DNA from: CAYGAW01 sp964347945
GTDB lineage: Bacteria; Chloroflexota; Anaerolineae; UBA7937; B3-Chlor
NCBI GenBank assembly: GCA_964347945.1
Contig: CAYGAW010000024.1
Span: forward strand, 1-43,761
Direction of reading: 5' to 3'
Length of the DNA: 43,761 nt
Part shown: in pieces, positions 23,616-32,505 of the stretch
Layout: every line of letters begins with the position of its first letter
How positions within the stretch are numbered: position 1 is the stretch's first letter
Notes under the pieces: generated by a model
Databases searched by the model: none
Seen by the model: the letters and a program-made list of their open reading frames with translations, nothing else
What the model was told of the DNA's origin: nothing
Program-made: the position numbers and the translations under genes

Positions 23616-24335
23616 ATGAAGAAGTTGACCAGACGTCAGTTCTTGCGCCTGGCCGCAGGGCACGCTGGCGGGCTCATGGCGGCAGGGGCGCTGACAAGCT
23701 GTGCTATTTCCGAGCCCACGGAACAACCCCGGGCTGTCGAGGATCACGGCGAGGGTGAAATATCCTTGCCCTCGCCCCAGTTGGACGGAGAAACATCGCT
23801 GGAGGCAGCCATCGCCAGCCGACGCTCAGTCCGGGAGTTCACTGATGAGCCTTTGTCCTTGGAGGAGATCTCTCAACTGCTGTGGGCTGCCCAGGGGATT
23901 ACGGATCCAAGGGGACTGCGGGCAGCACCTTCGGCTGGCGCCCTGTATCCGCTGGAGTTGTATGTCGCTGCGCCTGAGGGCGCATACCATTATCTCCTCC
24001 GGGAGCACGCCCTTCAAGTCGTGTGGGAAGAAGATCGCCGCAGCCACCTTTGGGACGCAGGATTGAAGCAAGGAGCCCTCCAGCAGGCAGCGGCCATCTT
24101 CGTCGTCACAGCCGTGTATCAGCGCACAGAGGCCAAGTACGGAGATCGGGCTGAGCGGTACGTCGAGCTGGAAGCTGGCCACGCGGCGCAGAACATCCTC
24201 CTGCAAGCAGTGGCTCTGGAGCTTGGAGCGGTTCCTATCGGAGCGTTTTACGACGATCAGGTCCAGGCTGCCCTGGGTCTGCCCTCCGACCACCGACCCC
24301 TCTATCTCATCCCTGTGGGACGCCCTGAAAGGTAA
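23616..24335 (+). CDS. SagB-type nitroreductase-family oxidoreductase with Tat lipoprotein signal
   Basis: The 239-residue protein opens with a twin-arginine signal (TRRQFLRLAAG) and a lipobox-like LTSC, so it is probably exported folded with its FMN and lipid-anchored. The mature part has the SagB/nitroreductase pattern: SRRSVREFTDEPLSLEEISQ, LLWAAQGITDP, APSAGALYPLELYV, YVELEAGHAAQNILLQAVA and LGAVPIGAFYDD, ending in PLYLIPVGRP. SagB proteins oxidise thiazolines and oxazolines in natural-product pathways, but most stand-alone exported forms are uncharacterised. GAGGTGAAAA precedes the ATG. It is the window's second Tat substrate. No precursor peptide gene is nearby. Confidence 0.88.
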   Translation: MKKLTRRQFLRLAAGHAGGLMAAGALTSCAISEPTEQPRAVEDHGEGEISLPSPQLDGETSLEAAIASRRSVREFTDEPLSLEEISQLLWAAQGITDPRGLRAAPSAGALYPLELYVAAPEGAYHYLLREHALQVVWEEDRRSHLWDAGLKQGALQQAAAIFVVTAVYQRTEAKYGDRAERYVELEAGHAAQNILLQAVALELGAVPIGAFYDDQVQAALGLPSDHRPLYLIPVGRPER

Positions 24336-24350
24336 CCCACAGCCGGACGC

Positions 24351-25904
24351 CTACTCCCACTCGATGGTGGAGGGGGGCTTGCTGGTGACGTCGTAGACCA
24401 CCCTATTCACGCCTGGCACCTCATTCACGATGCGGCTGGAGATACGGCCGAGAACCTCGGCGGGCAAGGGGGTCCAGTCGGCGGTCATGCCGTCCTCGCT
24501 GTTGACAGCGCGCACCGCTACCACGTACTCATAGGTGCGCCTGTCCCCCATCACTCCTACGCTTCTCATGGGAGTGAGCACGGCGAAGCACTGCCATACG
24601 TCCCGATATAGCCACGCCTTTTCGATCTCATCCACGACGATCTCATCCGCCGCACGCAGGATAGCCAGCCGCTCTTCGGTCACTTCTCCTAGGATCCTCA
24701 CAGCCAGGCCGGGGCCTGGAAAGGGGTGACGATAGACGACCTCCTCGGGCAAGCCCAATTCCAGCCCGACCTCCCGTACCTCGTCCTTGAAGAGATAGCG
24801 TAGTGGTTCGATCAGGGAGAAGGCCATCTGTGCTGGCAGCCCGCCCACGTTATGATGGGTCTTGATTCGGGCCGCGCTCTGGGTGCTGACGCCCGCACTC
24901 TCGATCACGTCCGGATACAGGGTGCCTTGAGCCAGGTACTCAATGGGGCCCAGTTTGGTCGCCTCGTCCTCGAAAACCCGGATGAACTCCTCGCCGATGA
25001 TCCGTCTCTTCTCCTCCGGATCTTCCACGCCCTTCAGCTTGTGGAGGAACCTGCGACTGGCTTCCACGTGAATGACCGACAGTCCCAGCTGGCGACCGAA
25101 TAGGTCACGATTCCTCTCGACCTCTCCGGCACGGAGCAGCCCATGATCTACGAAGATGCAGGTCAATCGGTCCCCAATCGCCGTGTGCACCAGCATGGCC
25201 GTCACTGTGGAATCAACGCCGCCTGAGAGGGCACAGAGCACTCTGCCCGACCCCACTCGGCCTCGAATCTCGGCGATACTGTGCTCGATGAAGGACCGTG
25301 CCGTCCAGGTTTCTTCGCAGCCGCAGATGCGATGCACAAAGTTGGCAAGAATAGCTGCGCCGTAAGGGGTATGTGATACCTCAGGATGGAACTGAAGACC
25401 ATAGAGTCGGCGCTGGTCATCACCCATGGCGGCGAGGGGCGAGTTGGACGTGTAGGCCAGCGCGCTGAAACCCGGAGGTAGCTGCTCTATCCTGTCGCCG
25501 TGGCTCATCCAGACCGACTGCGAGAAGGGAAGGCCGGTGAAAAGAGGAGAGGACAGATCGCTCAGCCGCAACTCAGCCGGGCCGTACTCCCTCTTGTCCG
25601 CTCCTCCCACGACGCCACCCAACTCGTGGGCCAGCAACTGCATCCCATAGCAGATACCCAGTACCGGTAGGCCACTGTCCAAGACACAGCGCGGCAGGAC
25701 GGGCGCACCATCGTCGTAGACACTGGCTGGGCCTCCCGACAGCACGAAGCCTTTTGGGTCAAGACTCTGCACTTGCTCCTCGGGCGCATGATGGGGAATC
25801 AACTCACCATAGACTCGAGCTTCCCTTATTCTCCGCACGATGAGCTGGCTGTACTGGGAGCCGAAATCGACAACTGCTATCGAGTCGCGTGCCGTCCCCG
25901 CCAT
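24351..25904 (-). CDS. guaA: GMP synthase (glutamine-hydrolysing)
   Basis: A 517-residue full-length GuaA that aminates XMP to GMP using glutamine and ATP. The N-terminal class I amidotransferase has GICYGMQLL with catalytic Cys near residue 85 and LQFHPEVSHTPYG with the His-Glu pair. The ATP-pyrophosphatase domain has the P-loop LSGGVDST and YPDVIESAG, and the C-terminal dimerisation domain ends RVVYDVTSKPPSTIEWE. It follows xpt by nine bases, so the two purine genes are one operon. The ribosome binding site is weak, which suggests coupling to xpt. Confidence 0.97.
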   Translation of the reverse strand: MAGTARDSIAVVDFGSQYSQLIVRRIREARVYGELIPHHAPEEQVQSLDPKGFVLSGGPASVYDDGAPVLPRCVLDSGLPVLGICYGMQLLAHELGGVVGGADKREYGPAELRLSDLSSPLFTGLPFSQSVWMSHGDRIEQLPPGFSALAYTSNSPLAAMGDDQRRLYGLQFHPEVSHTPYGAAILANFVHRICGCEETWTARSFIEHSIAEIRGRVGSGRVLCALSGGVDSTVTAMLVHTAIGDRLTCIFVDHGLLRAGEVERNRDLFGRQLGLSVIHVEASRRFLHKLKGVEDPEEKRRIIGEEFIRVFEDEATKLGPIEYLAQGTLYPDVIESAGVSTQSAARIKTHHNVGGLPAQMAFSLIEPLRYLFKDEVREVGLELGLPEEVVYRHPFPGPGLAVRILGEVTEERLAILRAADEIVVDEIEKAWLYRDVWQCFAVLTPMRSVGVMGDRRTYEYVVAVRAVNSEDGMTADWTPLPAEVLGRISSRIVNEVPGVNRVVYDVTSKPPSTIEWE

Positions 25905-25913
25905 GATGCTGCT

Positions 25914-26483
25914 TTATCTGATGACTATCTTGTCATCCTCCATGCTCTCGATGATGACGACAGATTCGATGGGCACACCAAGGCGGCCCAAGTAGTCCCG
26001 TCCGCCCTCGAAGGCCTTCTCGATAACCGCACCGATACCCACCAACTCAGCTCCGCTCTCCTCGACAATGCCCACGAGCCCCTCGATGGTCCGTCCTGTG
26101 GCCAGGAAATCGTCGATGATGAGTATGCGATCTCCCTGGTTCAGGAAGTATGGTGCCACAATCAGCTGAGCCATGCCTCCTTTCGTGTGGGAGGGAACCA
26201 TGCGCTCATAGGAGTCGGCCGGCAGGGTGATGGACCACACTTTGCGGGCGAATACCACCGGGACTTTCAAAGCAACACCCACTTCCAAGGCTGGCGCAAT
26301 GCCCGAAATCTCGGCTGTCAGGATCTTACTCACGTTGTCGGAGGCAAACCTGGCGGCCAACTCCTCACCAACGCGGACCATCAACTCACAATCCACTTGA
26401 TGATTCAAGAAACTATTGACGTTCAAGATACCTCCGCCGAGGTTCTTGCCTTCGGCCAGGATCTTCTCCTTCAACTCCTCCAT
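25914..26483 (-). CDS. xpt: Xanthine phosphoribosyltransferase
   Basis: The 189-residue protein starts at ATG 26483 behind GAGGAGGCGGCGAG. It salvages xanthine with PRPP to XMP, the substrate of the GuaA encoded next. The PRPP-binding motif ILIIDDFLATGRT is near residue 125; the N-terminus (LKEKILAEGKNLGGGILNVN) and SFLNHQVDCELM are characteristic of Xpt, and VFARK and KVWSITLPADSY are the base-recognition region. In many Firmicutes xpt is under a purine riboswitch; I found no matching core upstream here. Confidence 0.95.
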   Translation of the reverse strand: MEELKEKILAEGKNLGGGILNVNSFLNHQVDCELMVRVGEELAARFASDNVSKILTAEISGIAPALEVGVALKVPVVFARKVWSITLPADSYERMVPSHTKGGMAQLIVAPYFLNQGDRILIIDDFLATGRTIEGLVGIVEESGAELVGIGAVIEKAFEGGRDYLGRLGVPIESVVIIESMEDDKIVIR

Positions 26484-26956
26484 CTCGCCGCCTCCTCGGT
26501 TGGCTCTAAGCGCATCGGGACCCTCCACACTCGCAGCTCTCACTCATCTCCTACTGGATGCGTTCTCCGACGTAGGGGCCTGTTCCTACCGCGCTTCCTG
26601 CGGGACTGCCAAATGCATAAGCACCGGATAACAGCCTCGACCAAGTCCGGTCTGAGCACAATTGTCCGGACCCTCGTTGCCTAGAATGGACTGCGCAGGC
26701 ATGCGAGCAATGATGCCAACGTGGGAACTGATGTACGGCGAGAAGCACCAAGAAACAGGTGGGCAAACCAGGCCCAAAGCCGTTTCTGGGCCGACAGGAT
26801 TCCGCCATCAGAATCCTTGCGGCCGACGCCACCGACAACGGTGTCAGTATGCCTGTTCGTCATGGCAGTGGAAGTTTCGAAGCTCGTCTGGCAGGAGCCA
26901 CGTATCAGTTGTGAGCGCCCTGCCGGCACTTGCCGAGCTGACTCAGGGCGACTGAG
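26484..26956. other. Gene-free region between lon and xpt
   Basis: This 473-base gap between two minus-strand genes contains a hairpin at the lon stop codon and an inverted repeat GTCCGG (26645-26650) with CCGGAC (26666-26671). No convincing promoter, riboswitch or coding sequence was recognised. Confidence 0.4.
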
Positions 26957-26959
26957 TCA
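26939..26959 (-). terminator. Inverted repeat at the lon stop codon
   Basis: TGACTCAG (26939-26946) and CTGAGTCA (26952-26959) form a perfect 8-base stem with a 5-base loop. The repeat includes the lon stop codon and lacks a T tract, so it may be a weak or Rho-assisted terminator. Confidence 0.4.
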
Positions 26960-29353
26960 ACTCTGTCGAGACGCTGTTCTACGTCCCTGGCCCTTCCTCG
27001 TCCTAGCGGGGGGTGGCTTACTCAGAGCAACCGGTAATACCTCGTCCATCCTGTCCACGAAGATGAACTCGAGGTCCTTTCTCACCTTCTTCGGTATCTC
27101 TCGCATGTCCTTCTCATTCTTCTTCGGAATGAGAACCTTCTTCAGACCGGCTCGATGGGCGGCCAAGACCTTCTCCTTAAGACCACCGATGGCCAGAATC
27201 CGCCCTCTCAACGTGATCTCTCCCGTCATCCCCACCTCACGATGGACGGCCCGTTTCGACAAAGCAGAGACGAGGGCCGCGGCGATGGGAACGCCTGCTG
27301 AGGGGCCATCCTTCGGAATGGCACCCTCAGGTACGTGGATATGAATGTCAAGTTTGTCGAACTGCTTCTTCCTGATGCCCAGGTCAGTGGCATGGGATCT
27401 GGTGTAGCTCAACGCCGCCTGCGCCGACTCTTGCATTACATCGCCCAGTTGGCCGGTGAGGATGAGGTTGCCCTTGCCCTCCATCAATGTCACCTCGACA
27501 GCCATTGTATCCCCACCACCAGGGGTCCAAGCGATACCCGTGGCCAGACCCACTTCGTCTTTCTCCTCCATTAATCCATAGGAGTACTGGGGAGGGCCCA
27601 GGAATCTCGTCAAGGAATGCGGAGAGATCTTTCGCGGAACTCTCTTCCGCTCGGCGATGGCCCTGGCGGCCTTCCGACAGATGGTGGCAATTGCGCGCTC
27701 CAGGTTGCGCACTCCTGCCTCATAGGTGTACTCACGGATTATCTTGCGCAAGGCCTGGTCGGAGAACTTGACGTCTGCGAGGCCATGCTCCTCCAGCTGG
27801 CGCGGGATCAAGAATCTCTTGGCGATCTCCAGCTTCTCCTCTTCGATGTAGCCAGGGAACTCAATGACCTCCATCCGATCCTCCAACGCCGGAGGAATGG
27901 GATCCAGAATGTTGGCCGTCGTGATGAACATCACCTTGGACAGATCATAGTCGACGTCCAAGTAGTGGTCCGAGAAAGCGTGATTCTGTTCCGGGTCCAG
28001 GACTTCGAGCAAAGCGGCGGAGGGATCGCCCCGAAAGTCCGCCCCCACCTTGTCGATCTCATCCAGCATGAACACCGGGTTAACACTCTTCGCTCGGCGC
28101 ATGGTCTGGATGACACGGCCTGGCAGAGCGCCGATGTACGTGCGCCGATGTCCTCGTATCTCCGCCTCATCCCGTATGCCACCTAGGCTGACCCGCACAA
28201 AGTTCCTCCCCAGTGCCTTGGCAATAGATCTGCCCAAAGAGGTCTTGCCCGTACCGGGCGGGCCGACGAAGCACAGTATGGGACTTCGCATCTTCTCGCC
28301 AGCCAGTCGCCGCACCGCAATGTACTCCACGATGCGCTCTTTGGCTTTCGGGAGACCATAGTGCTCCTGATCCAGAAGTGCTACGACCTCAGAGACATCC
28401 GAGTTGTCCTCGGTCTCGTTCACCCATGGCAACTCGATCAGCCAGTCCAGATACGTTCGGATGACACCTGTTTCCGGAGACATCGGCGGCATCACATCCA
28501 AGCGGGCCAGTTCCTTCTCGGCTTTCTCCCTCACCTCATCGGGCATCTGGGCTGCGGCTATCTTCTCCCGAAGTTCGCCTTTCTCCTGTGTAAGAGGATC
28601 CATCTCGCCCAGCTCGCTCTGGATGATCTTCATCTGTTCCCGCAGTACGAACTCCCGCTGGGTCTTGTCAACCTCCTCCTGAACCTGAGAGTGAATCTGA
28701 TCTTCAAGCTCCAGTACATCCAACTCCTTGGCCAACAGCACGCTCAGCTTCTGCAAGCGGACAACAGGGTCCAGCGTCTCCAGGATGTCTTGCCTCTCAC
28801 TCAAATCCAGGTTGAGATGCGCAGCCACGACATCGGCCAGCCAGCCTGGGTCCTCCGCGTTCATGGCGCTGACATAGGCGTCCTCCGGAAGAGAGCGACT
28901 CAGCTGCACGCATTTCTCGAATAGAGCCAACGCCGCCCGCATCAGAGCTTCAGTGAGGGGCTGCGAGTCAACAGATTCGATGATAGGCATGGCCCTCACT
29001 CGGAAGAAGCTCCGCGCCTGCGTGTACTCGACAATCCTTGCCCGCCGCAAGCCCTCGACTAGGATGCTGGTTGTCCCGTCCGGCATCCGTAGCATACGAG
29101 CGATGGATGCCAAGGTCCCGACGGTGTAGAGATCCTCAGGAGTCGGCTCTCGGATCTCTGCCTCTTTCTGAGTGACGATAATGATGTGGTGATCAGCTTC
29201 CAGGGCTTCGTCCACGGCCCTCAAGGAGCGATCCCGGCCCACGAAGAGGGGAATCATCATGTGGGGGAACACCACTGCGTCTCGCACCGGCAAGAGCGGG
29301 TATTCAACCACATCAATTTCGTCTTCAGAGAGCTTGACTTGATCGTGCTCCAT
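26957..29353 (-). CDS. lon: Endopeptidase La (Lon protease)
   Basis: A protein of about 798 residues with the complete Lon architecture: an N-terminal substrate-binding domain (YPLLPVRDAVVFPHMMIPLF), a coiled-coil middle (VDKTQREFVLREQMKIIQSE), an AAA+ domain with Walker A GPPGTGKTSL and Walker B FMLDEIDKVG, and a Ser-Lys protease domain with the nucleophile in PKDGPSAGVPIAAAL and the lysine in GGLKEKVLAAHRAG. It degrades misfolded and regulatory proteins in the cytoplasm. ATG 29353 is preferred over an in-frame GTG at 29380 because AAGGG lies seven bases before it. A promoter lies just upstream, divergent from rsmI. Confidence 0.97.
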   Translation of the reverse strand: MEHDQVKLSEDEIDVVEYPLLPVRDAVVFPHMMIPLFVGRDRSLRAVDEALEADHHIIIVTQKEAEIREPTPEDLYTVGTLASIARMLRMPDGTTSILVEGLRRARIVEYTQARSFFRVRAMPIIESVDSQPLTEALMRAALALFEKCVQLSRSLPEDAYVSAMNAEDPGWLADVVAAHLNLDLSERQDILETLDPVVRLQKLSVLLAKELDVLELEDQIHSQVQEEVDKTQREFVLREQMKIIQSELGEMDPLTQEKGELREKIAAAQMPDEVREKAEKELARLDVMPPMSPETGVIRTYLDWLIELPWVNETEDNSDVSEVVALLDQEHYGLPKAKERIVEYIAVRRLAGEKMRSPILCFVGPPGTGKTSLGRSIAKALGRNFVRVSLGGIRDEAEIRGHRRTYIGALPGRVIQTMRRAKSVNPVFMLDEIDKVGADFRGDPSAALLEVLDPEQNHAFSDHYLDVDYDLSKVMFITTANILDPIPPALEDRMEVIEFPGYIEEEKLEIAKRFLIPRQLEEHGLADVKFSDQALRKIIREYTYEAGVRNLERAIATICRKAARAIAERKRVPRKISPHSLTRFLGPPQYSYGLMEEKDEVGLATGIAWTPGGGDTMAVEVTLMEGKGNLILTGQLGDVMQESAQAALSYTRSHATDLGIRKKQFDKLDIHIHVPEGAIPKDGPSAGVPIAAALVSALSKRAVHREVGMTGEITLRGRILAIGGLKEKVLAAHRAGLKKVLIPKKNEKDMREIPKKVRKDLEFIFVDRMDEVLPVALSKPPPARTRKGQGRRTASRQS

Positions 29354-29391
29354 GTCTAGGCCCTTGAGATCGAAGCTCACTTATGATACAT

Positions 29392-29421
29392 AGTATACCA
29401 CACCGTTGTCGCAGTTTTCAA
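29392..29421 (-). promoter_or_regulatory. Sigma70-type promoter of lon
   Basis: On the minus strand TTGAAA (29421-29416) and TATACT (29397-29392) are 18 bases apart. The start would be near 29385, about 30 bases before the ATG. Confidence 0.6.
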
Positions 29422-29511
29422 GTACCTTTCGAAACGATCACAGATCAGTCCCGTGAGGGCGACGGAATGCGGACACTATTGTGACAAACCAATTCGCCAC
29501 CTCTCTATCCC

Positions 29512-29541
29512 TTGACAAAGGGATCGTTGCTAACGTATGCT
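29512..29541 (+). promoter_or_regulatory. Sigma70-type promoter of rsmI
   Basis: TTGACA (29512-29517) and TATGCT (29536-29541) are separated by 18 bases. It overlaps the longest open frame of rsmI, which supports the shorter GTG start at 29563 and a very short leader. Confidence 0.55.
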
Positions 29542-29562
29542 TCCCGCGGGAGGCGAGGGCCG

Positions 29563-30384
29563 GTGGGCACTTTGTATATCGTGGGCACGCCCATAGGAAA
29601 CCTAGAGGACATCACAATTCGAGCCCTGCGCATCCTCGAACAGGTGGGACTCATTGCTGCCGAAGACACCCGAGCCACCGGCAAGCTCTTGACCCGCTAT
29701 GAGATAGAGACGCCTCTGACCAGCTACTGGGAACAGAATAAGCTAACGAAGTTGGAGTACATCCTAGGGGCGCTTGAGCAGAAGGACGTCGCCCTGGTCT
29801 CCAAGGCTGGAATGCCGGGTATTTCCGACCCCGGATACGAACTTATACGAGCTGCGCTAGAGCGGGGCATCGAGGTGTTACCTGTTCCCGGTCCGTCTGC
29901 TATCACTGCTGCCCTGGTAGTGTCCGGGTTGCCCACCGACAGCTTCACCTATCTGGGTTTTCTGCCTCGGAAGAAGGGGCAGCGGGCGCGTTTACTGGCA
30001 TCCCTAACCGCGGAGCAGCGAACCATTGTGGCCTTTGAGGCACCCCACCGTCTACTGGCTGCTTTGGCGGACATCAGGGACACGCTGGGCGATCGGCGCA
30101 TGGCGGTCACCAGGGAGCTGACCAAGCTCCACGAGGAAGTGGTTCGAGGTGCTGTCAGCGAGGTCATCCAGCATTTTGAAAAAGCGCCTCCCCGGGGCGA
30201 AATGACCTTGATCATCGAAGGGGCGGCGGAAGCAAGTTGGGACCAGGGAATGATCGAGGAAGCGCTGGTGAGACTGAAACACGAGGGTATTCCGGGAAAG
30301 GAAGCCGTCAAAGAGGTGGCCAAGGTGGCCCGCCGTCCTCGAAACGAGGTGTATCGAATCTGGCTCTCGATGGAGGATGCATGA
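29563..30384 (+). CDS. rsmI: 16S rRNA (cytidine-1402-2'-O)-methyltransferase
   Basis: Starting at GTG 29563, nine bases after GGGAGG, the 273-residue protein opens GTLYIVGTPIGNLEDIT, the classic RsmI N-terminus. Other family blocks are AAEDTRATGKLL, VSKAGMPGISDPGYEL, VPGPSAITAAL, FLPRKKGQR, FEAPHRLL and RELTKLHEE. The enzyme 2'-O-methylates C1402 in the decoding centre of 16S rRNA. AGMPGISDPG has Ala-Gly where many homologues have Asp-Ala-Gly, a mild variation (SKAG instead of SDAG). It overlaps the next gene by ATGA. Confidence 0.95.
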   Translation: MGTLYIVGTPIGNLEDITIRALRILEQVGLIAAEDTRATGKLLTRYEIETPLTSYWEQNKLTKLEYILGALEQKDVALVSKAGMPGISDPGYELIRAALERGIEVLPVPGPSAITAALVVSGLPTDSFTYLGFLPRKKGQRARLLASLTAEQRTIVAFEAPHRLLAALADIRDTLGDRRMAVTRELTKLHEEVVRGAVSEVIQHFEKAPPRGEMTLIIEGAAEASWDQGMIEEALVRLKHEGIPGKEAVKEVAKVARRPRNEVYRIWLSMEDA

Positions 30385-31451
30385 GCAAGGTCAATCTCGA
30401 CGATAGCAGCTACCTGCAGAGCATAGACCCCTATGAGATGGGGACGCGGATCTCGGAACTTCCTTTGCAGTGCAGGGAAGCCAAGGCCTTGGCAGAGGAA
30501 TGCTCCCTGCCCATGGAGTACAGCCTGGTGGACGCGATAGTCATTCTGGGCATCGGCGGCTCCGCCATCGCCGGCGACGTGGTGCGCACTCTGATAGGGG
30601 AAGAGTGTCGGATACCTATCTTCCTCAACCGTGACTACGACCTCCCAGCCTTTGTCAACAACCGCACGATGGTGATTGCCTCCAGCTACTCCGGCAACAC
30701 CGAGGAGACCTTGACCGCCTTCAGCGAGGCGCTGGAGCGGGGGGCGTGGCCCCTGGCTATCACCTCCGGAGGCCAGCTGGCAGAGATCTGCAGAGAGCAA
30801 CGCTTTCCTCTCATTTGCTACGAGTATGATTCGCAACCCCGCGCTGCTCTGGGCTACTCCTTTGTGCCGATCCTTGTCGTCCTGCAACAGCTGAACTTCA
30901 TCACCGACAAGTCGGCGCAGCTGGATGAGGCTATCTCCCTGATGGAGCGCCTACAGACCCAGATTGGAGTAGAGGTTCCAGAGAAGAGCAATCCAGCCAA
31001 GCAACTGGCTCGTAAGCTCGACGGACAACTGCCCGTGGTCTATGGCGCCGAGCACCTGTCCGAGGTGGCACGGCGCTGGAAGTGCCAGTTCAACGAGAAC
31101 AGCAAGGGATGGGCCTTCTGGGAGGTGCTCCCCGAGCTGAACCACAACGCTGTGGCCGGTTACGAGTTCCCCACAGCTTTGTCGAAGAAGATACGAGTGC
31201 TCGTGCTATCCTCAAGCCTGTACCGACCCCGCCACCGTTTCCGCCTGGACGTCACTAGAGAGATTCTGGAACAGAAGGGTATCGCCCATGAAGCGATCCA
31301 GGTCCAAGGGGAGAGCCGCTTGGCTCAGGCGCTGTGGGCGGTTCATTTTGGCGACTATGTCACCTACTACCTAGCTGCTCTGAGGGGCGCGGACCCCACA
31401 CCTGTCAGCGCAATCGCCTATCTCAAGGAGAGACTGGCAGAGGTGTCGTAA
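30381..31451 (+). CDS. Bifunctional phosphoglucose/phosphomannose isomerase
   Basis: The 356-residue protein starts at ATG 30381, overlapping the rsmI stop, with GGAGG five bases upstream. SIS domain features are clear: ILGIGGSAIAGDVV, SSYSGNTEETL and an allowed substrate-base region WKCQFNENSKGWAFWEVLPE then LNHN. The length and the PFD-type C-terminus match the archaeal/bacterial PGI/PMI family rather than classical Pgi. It interconverts fructose-6-phosphate with glucose-6-phosphate and mannose-6-phosphate in central carbon metabolism. Confidence 0.9.
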   Translation: MSKVNLDDSSYLQSIDPYEMGTRISELPLQCREAKALAEECSLPMEYSLVDAIVILGIGGSAIAGDVVRTLIGEECRIPIFLNRDYDLPAFVNNRTMVIASSYSGNTEETLTAFSEALERGAWPLAITSGGQLAEICREQRFPLICYEYDSQPRAALGYSFVPILVVLQQLNFITDKSAQLDEAISLMERLQTQIGVEVPEKSNPAKQLARKLDGQLPVVYGAEHLSEVARRWKCQFNENSKGWAFWEVLPELNHNAVAGYEFPTALSKKIRVLVLSSSLYRPRHRFRLDVTREILEQKGIAHEAIQVQGESRLAQALWAVHFGDYVTYYLAALRGADPTPVSAIAYLKERLAEVS

Positions 31452-31486
31452 GCCCCACTTCTGGCCCTCAGGGATGCGTGCCGGTG

Positions 31487-32164
31487 ATGACTGACAAACC
31501 GGATAGCAGCATCGAACTCGTGCGCTCAGTCCCCTACTTCGCCCATCTCGATGAGACGGCCTTGAGGGCCGTAGCTGAAGGCGCCATCAGTCGCCGGTAC
31601 GGCGAGGGTGAAATCATCTTCCTGGAGGGGGATCCCTGCGCAGGGCTGTGCATCGTCGAGAAGGGACGGGTCAAGCTATTCAAGGTCTCCCAGGAAGGCC
31701 GGGAACAGATTGTCAAGCTGCTGGGACCTGGCGAGTTCTTCAACGAGGTCGCTGTTCTCGATGGCGGCCCCAACCCTGTAAGCGCCATGGCTGCCCTGGA
31801 GTCGACCCTCAGAGTCATTGGCAGAGACACCATGCTGGATCTCCTCGCCCGTCACCCGGCTATCGCAGAGGGCGTCATTGAGAATCTGGCAGCTCGCGCG
31901 CGTCACCTTCTCTCCTTGGTGGAAGACCTGTCGTTGCGCACCGTGAGCTCTCGCTTGGCCAAGCTACTGGTGACCGAGGCAGCTGCAGACGACAAGGCGC
32001 CACGCCGCATGACGCAGCAGGAGATGGCGGCCCAGCTGGGCACGGTACGGGAGATGGTGAGCCGGGCACTACGCAGCTTCGAAGAGGAGGGACTAATCCG
32101 CTTCGACCGGCATCGCATCGTTGTCCTGGATGCGGAAGGGCTGGAGAGGAAGGCGATGATGTAG
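31487..32164 (+). CDS. Crp/Fnr family transcriptional regulator
   Basis: A 225-residue regulator with an N-terminal cyclic-nucleotide-binding-type beta barrel (YGEGEIIFLEGDPCAGLCIV, GRVKLFKVSQEGREQIV, LLGPGEFFNEVAVLDGGP), a long dimer helix, and a C-terminal winged helix (MTQQEMAAQLGTVREMVSRA followed by LRSFEEEGLIRFDRHRIVVL). It lacks an Fnr-style N-terminal Cys cluster, so oxygen sensing via an iron-sulfur cluster is unlikely; a small ligand or heme is possible. It sits immediately before the ferredoxin / oxygen-stress cluster, whose first promoter has a good -10 but no -35, consistent with an activator. Confidence 0.9.
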   Translation: MTDKPDSSIELVRSVPYFAHLDETALRAVAEGAISRRYGEGEIIFLEGDPCAGLCIVEKGRVKLFKVSQEGREQIVKLLGPGEFFNEVAVLDGGPNPVSAMAALESTLRVIGRDTMLDLLARHPAIAEGVIENLAARARHLLSLVEDLSLRTVSSRLAKLLVTEAAADDKAPRRMTQQEMAAQLGTVREMVSRALRSFEEEGLIRFDRHRIVVLDAEGLERKAMM

Positions 32165-32215
32165 GCCCTAGTCACCAATGAGACTTTTGTCACAGACGAG
32201 CGGTCGGCTTTGGCC

Positions 32216-32221
32216 TATAAT
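32216..32221 (+). promoter_or_regulatory. Probable -10 element of an activator-dependent promoter
   Basis: TATAAT (32216-32221) lies 60 bases before the first ferredoxin gene, but no -35 hexamer is found 16 to 18 bases upstream. The preceding TTTTGTCACAGACGAG could be a regulator site. Assignment to the neighbouring Crp/Fnr protein is a guess. Confidence 0.35.
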
Positions 32222-32280
32222 GAGGGTGTCAAGGGGCTGATCGCTTTTCTTTTCCAACGTTAAGAGGAGCACACAAGAAC

Positions 32281-32505
32281 ATGATTACGCCAAGTGTTGA
32301 CCGGGAGCAATGTACGGGGTGTGGCGAATGCGTGACGGCCTGTCCAGGAGGAGTCTTGAACCTTGAGACAGGGTACGTGGTCATGGTCCATCCCGAGGAC
32401 TGTGAGTATTGCGGCGACTGCGAGGATATGTGCCCCGTGGGAGCTATCTCCCGCACCTTCGAGATTATCCTTGCAGATGCAGACGATCATTCAGGGAGGC
32501 AATGA
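32281..32505 (+). CDS. Small 2[4Fe-4S] ferredoxin
   Basis: The 74-residue protein has two complete CxxCxxCxxxCP motifs, CTGCGECVTACPGG near residue 11 and CEYCGDCEDMCPVG near residue 41, so two [4Fe-4S] clusters are expected. It is a soluble electron carrier. It overlaps the next ferredoxin gene, which shows that the two are translated together. GAGGAG lies 11 bases before the ATG. Confidence 0.88.
   Translation: MITPSVDREQCTGCGECVTACPGGVLNLETGYVVMVHPEDCEYCGDCEDMCPVGAISRTFEIILADADDHSGRQ

Noticed and set aside
26484..26956. Purine riboswitch upstream of xpt
   Set aside because: Expected from other bacteria, but the conserved TTCTACC-type core and the two kissing loops were not found on the minus strand here.
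29512..29562. TTG start of rsmI at 29512
   Set aside because: Those bases form a TTGACA-18-TATGCT promoter, and GTG 29563 has a proper ribosome binding site and the family-typical N-terminus.
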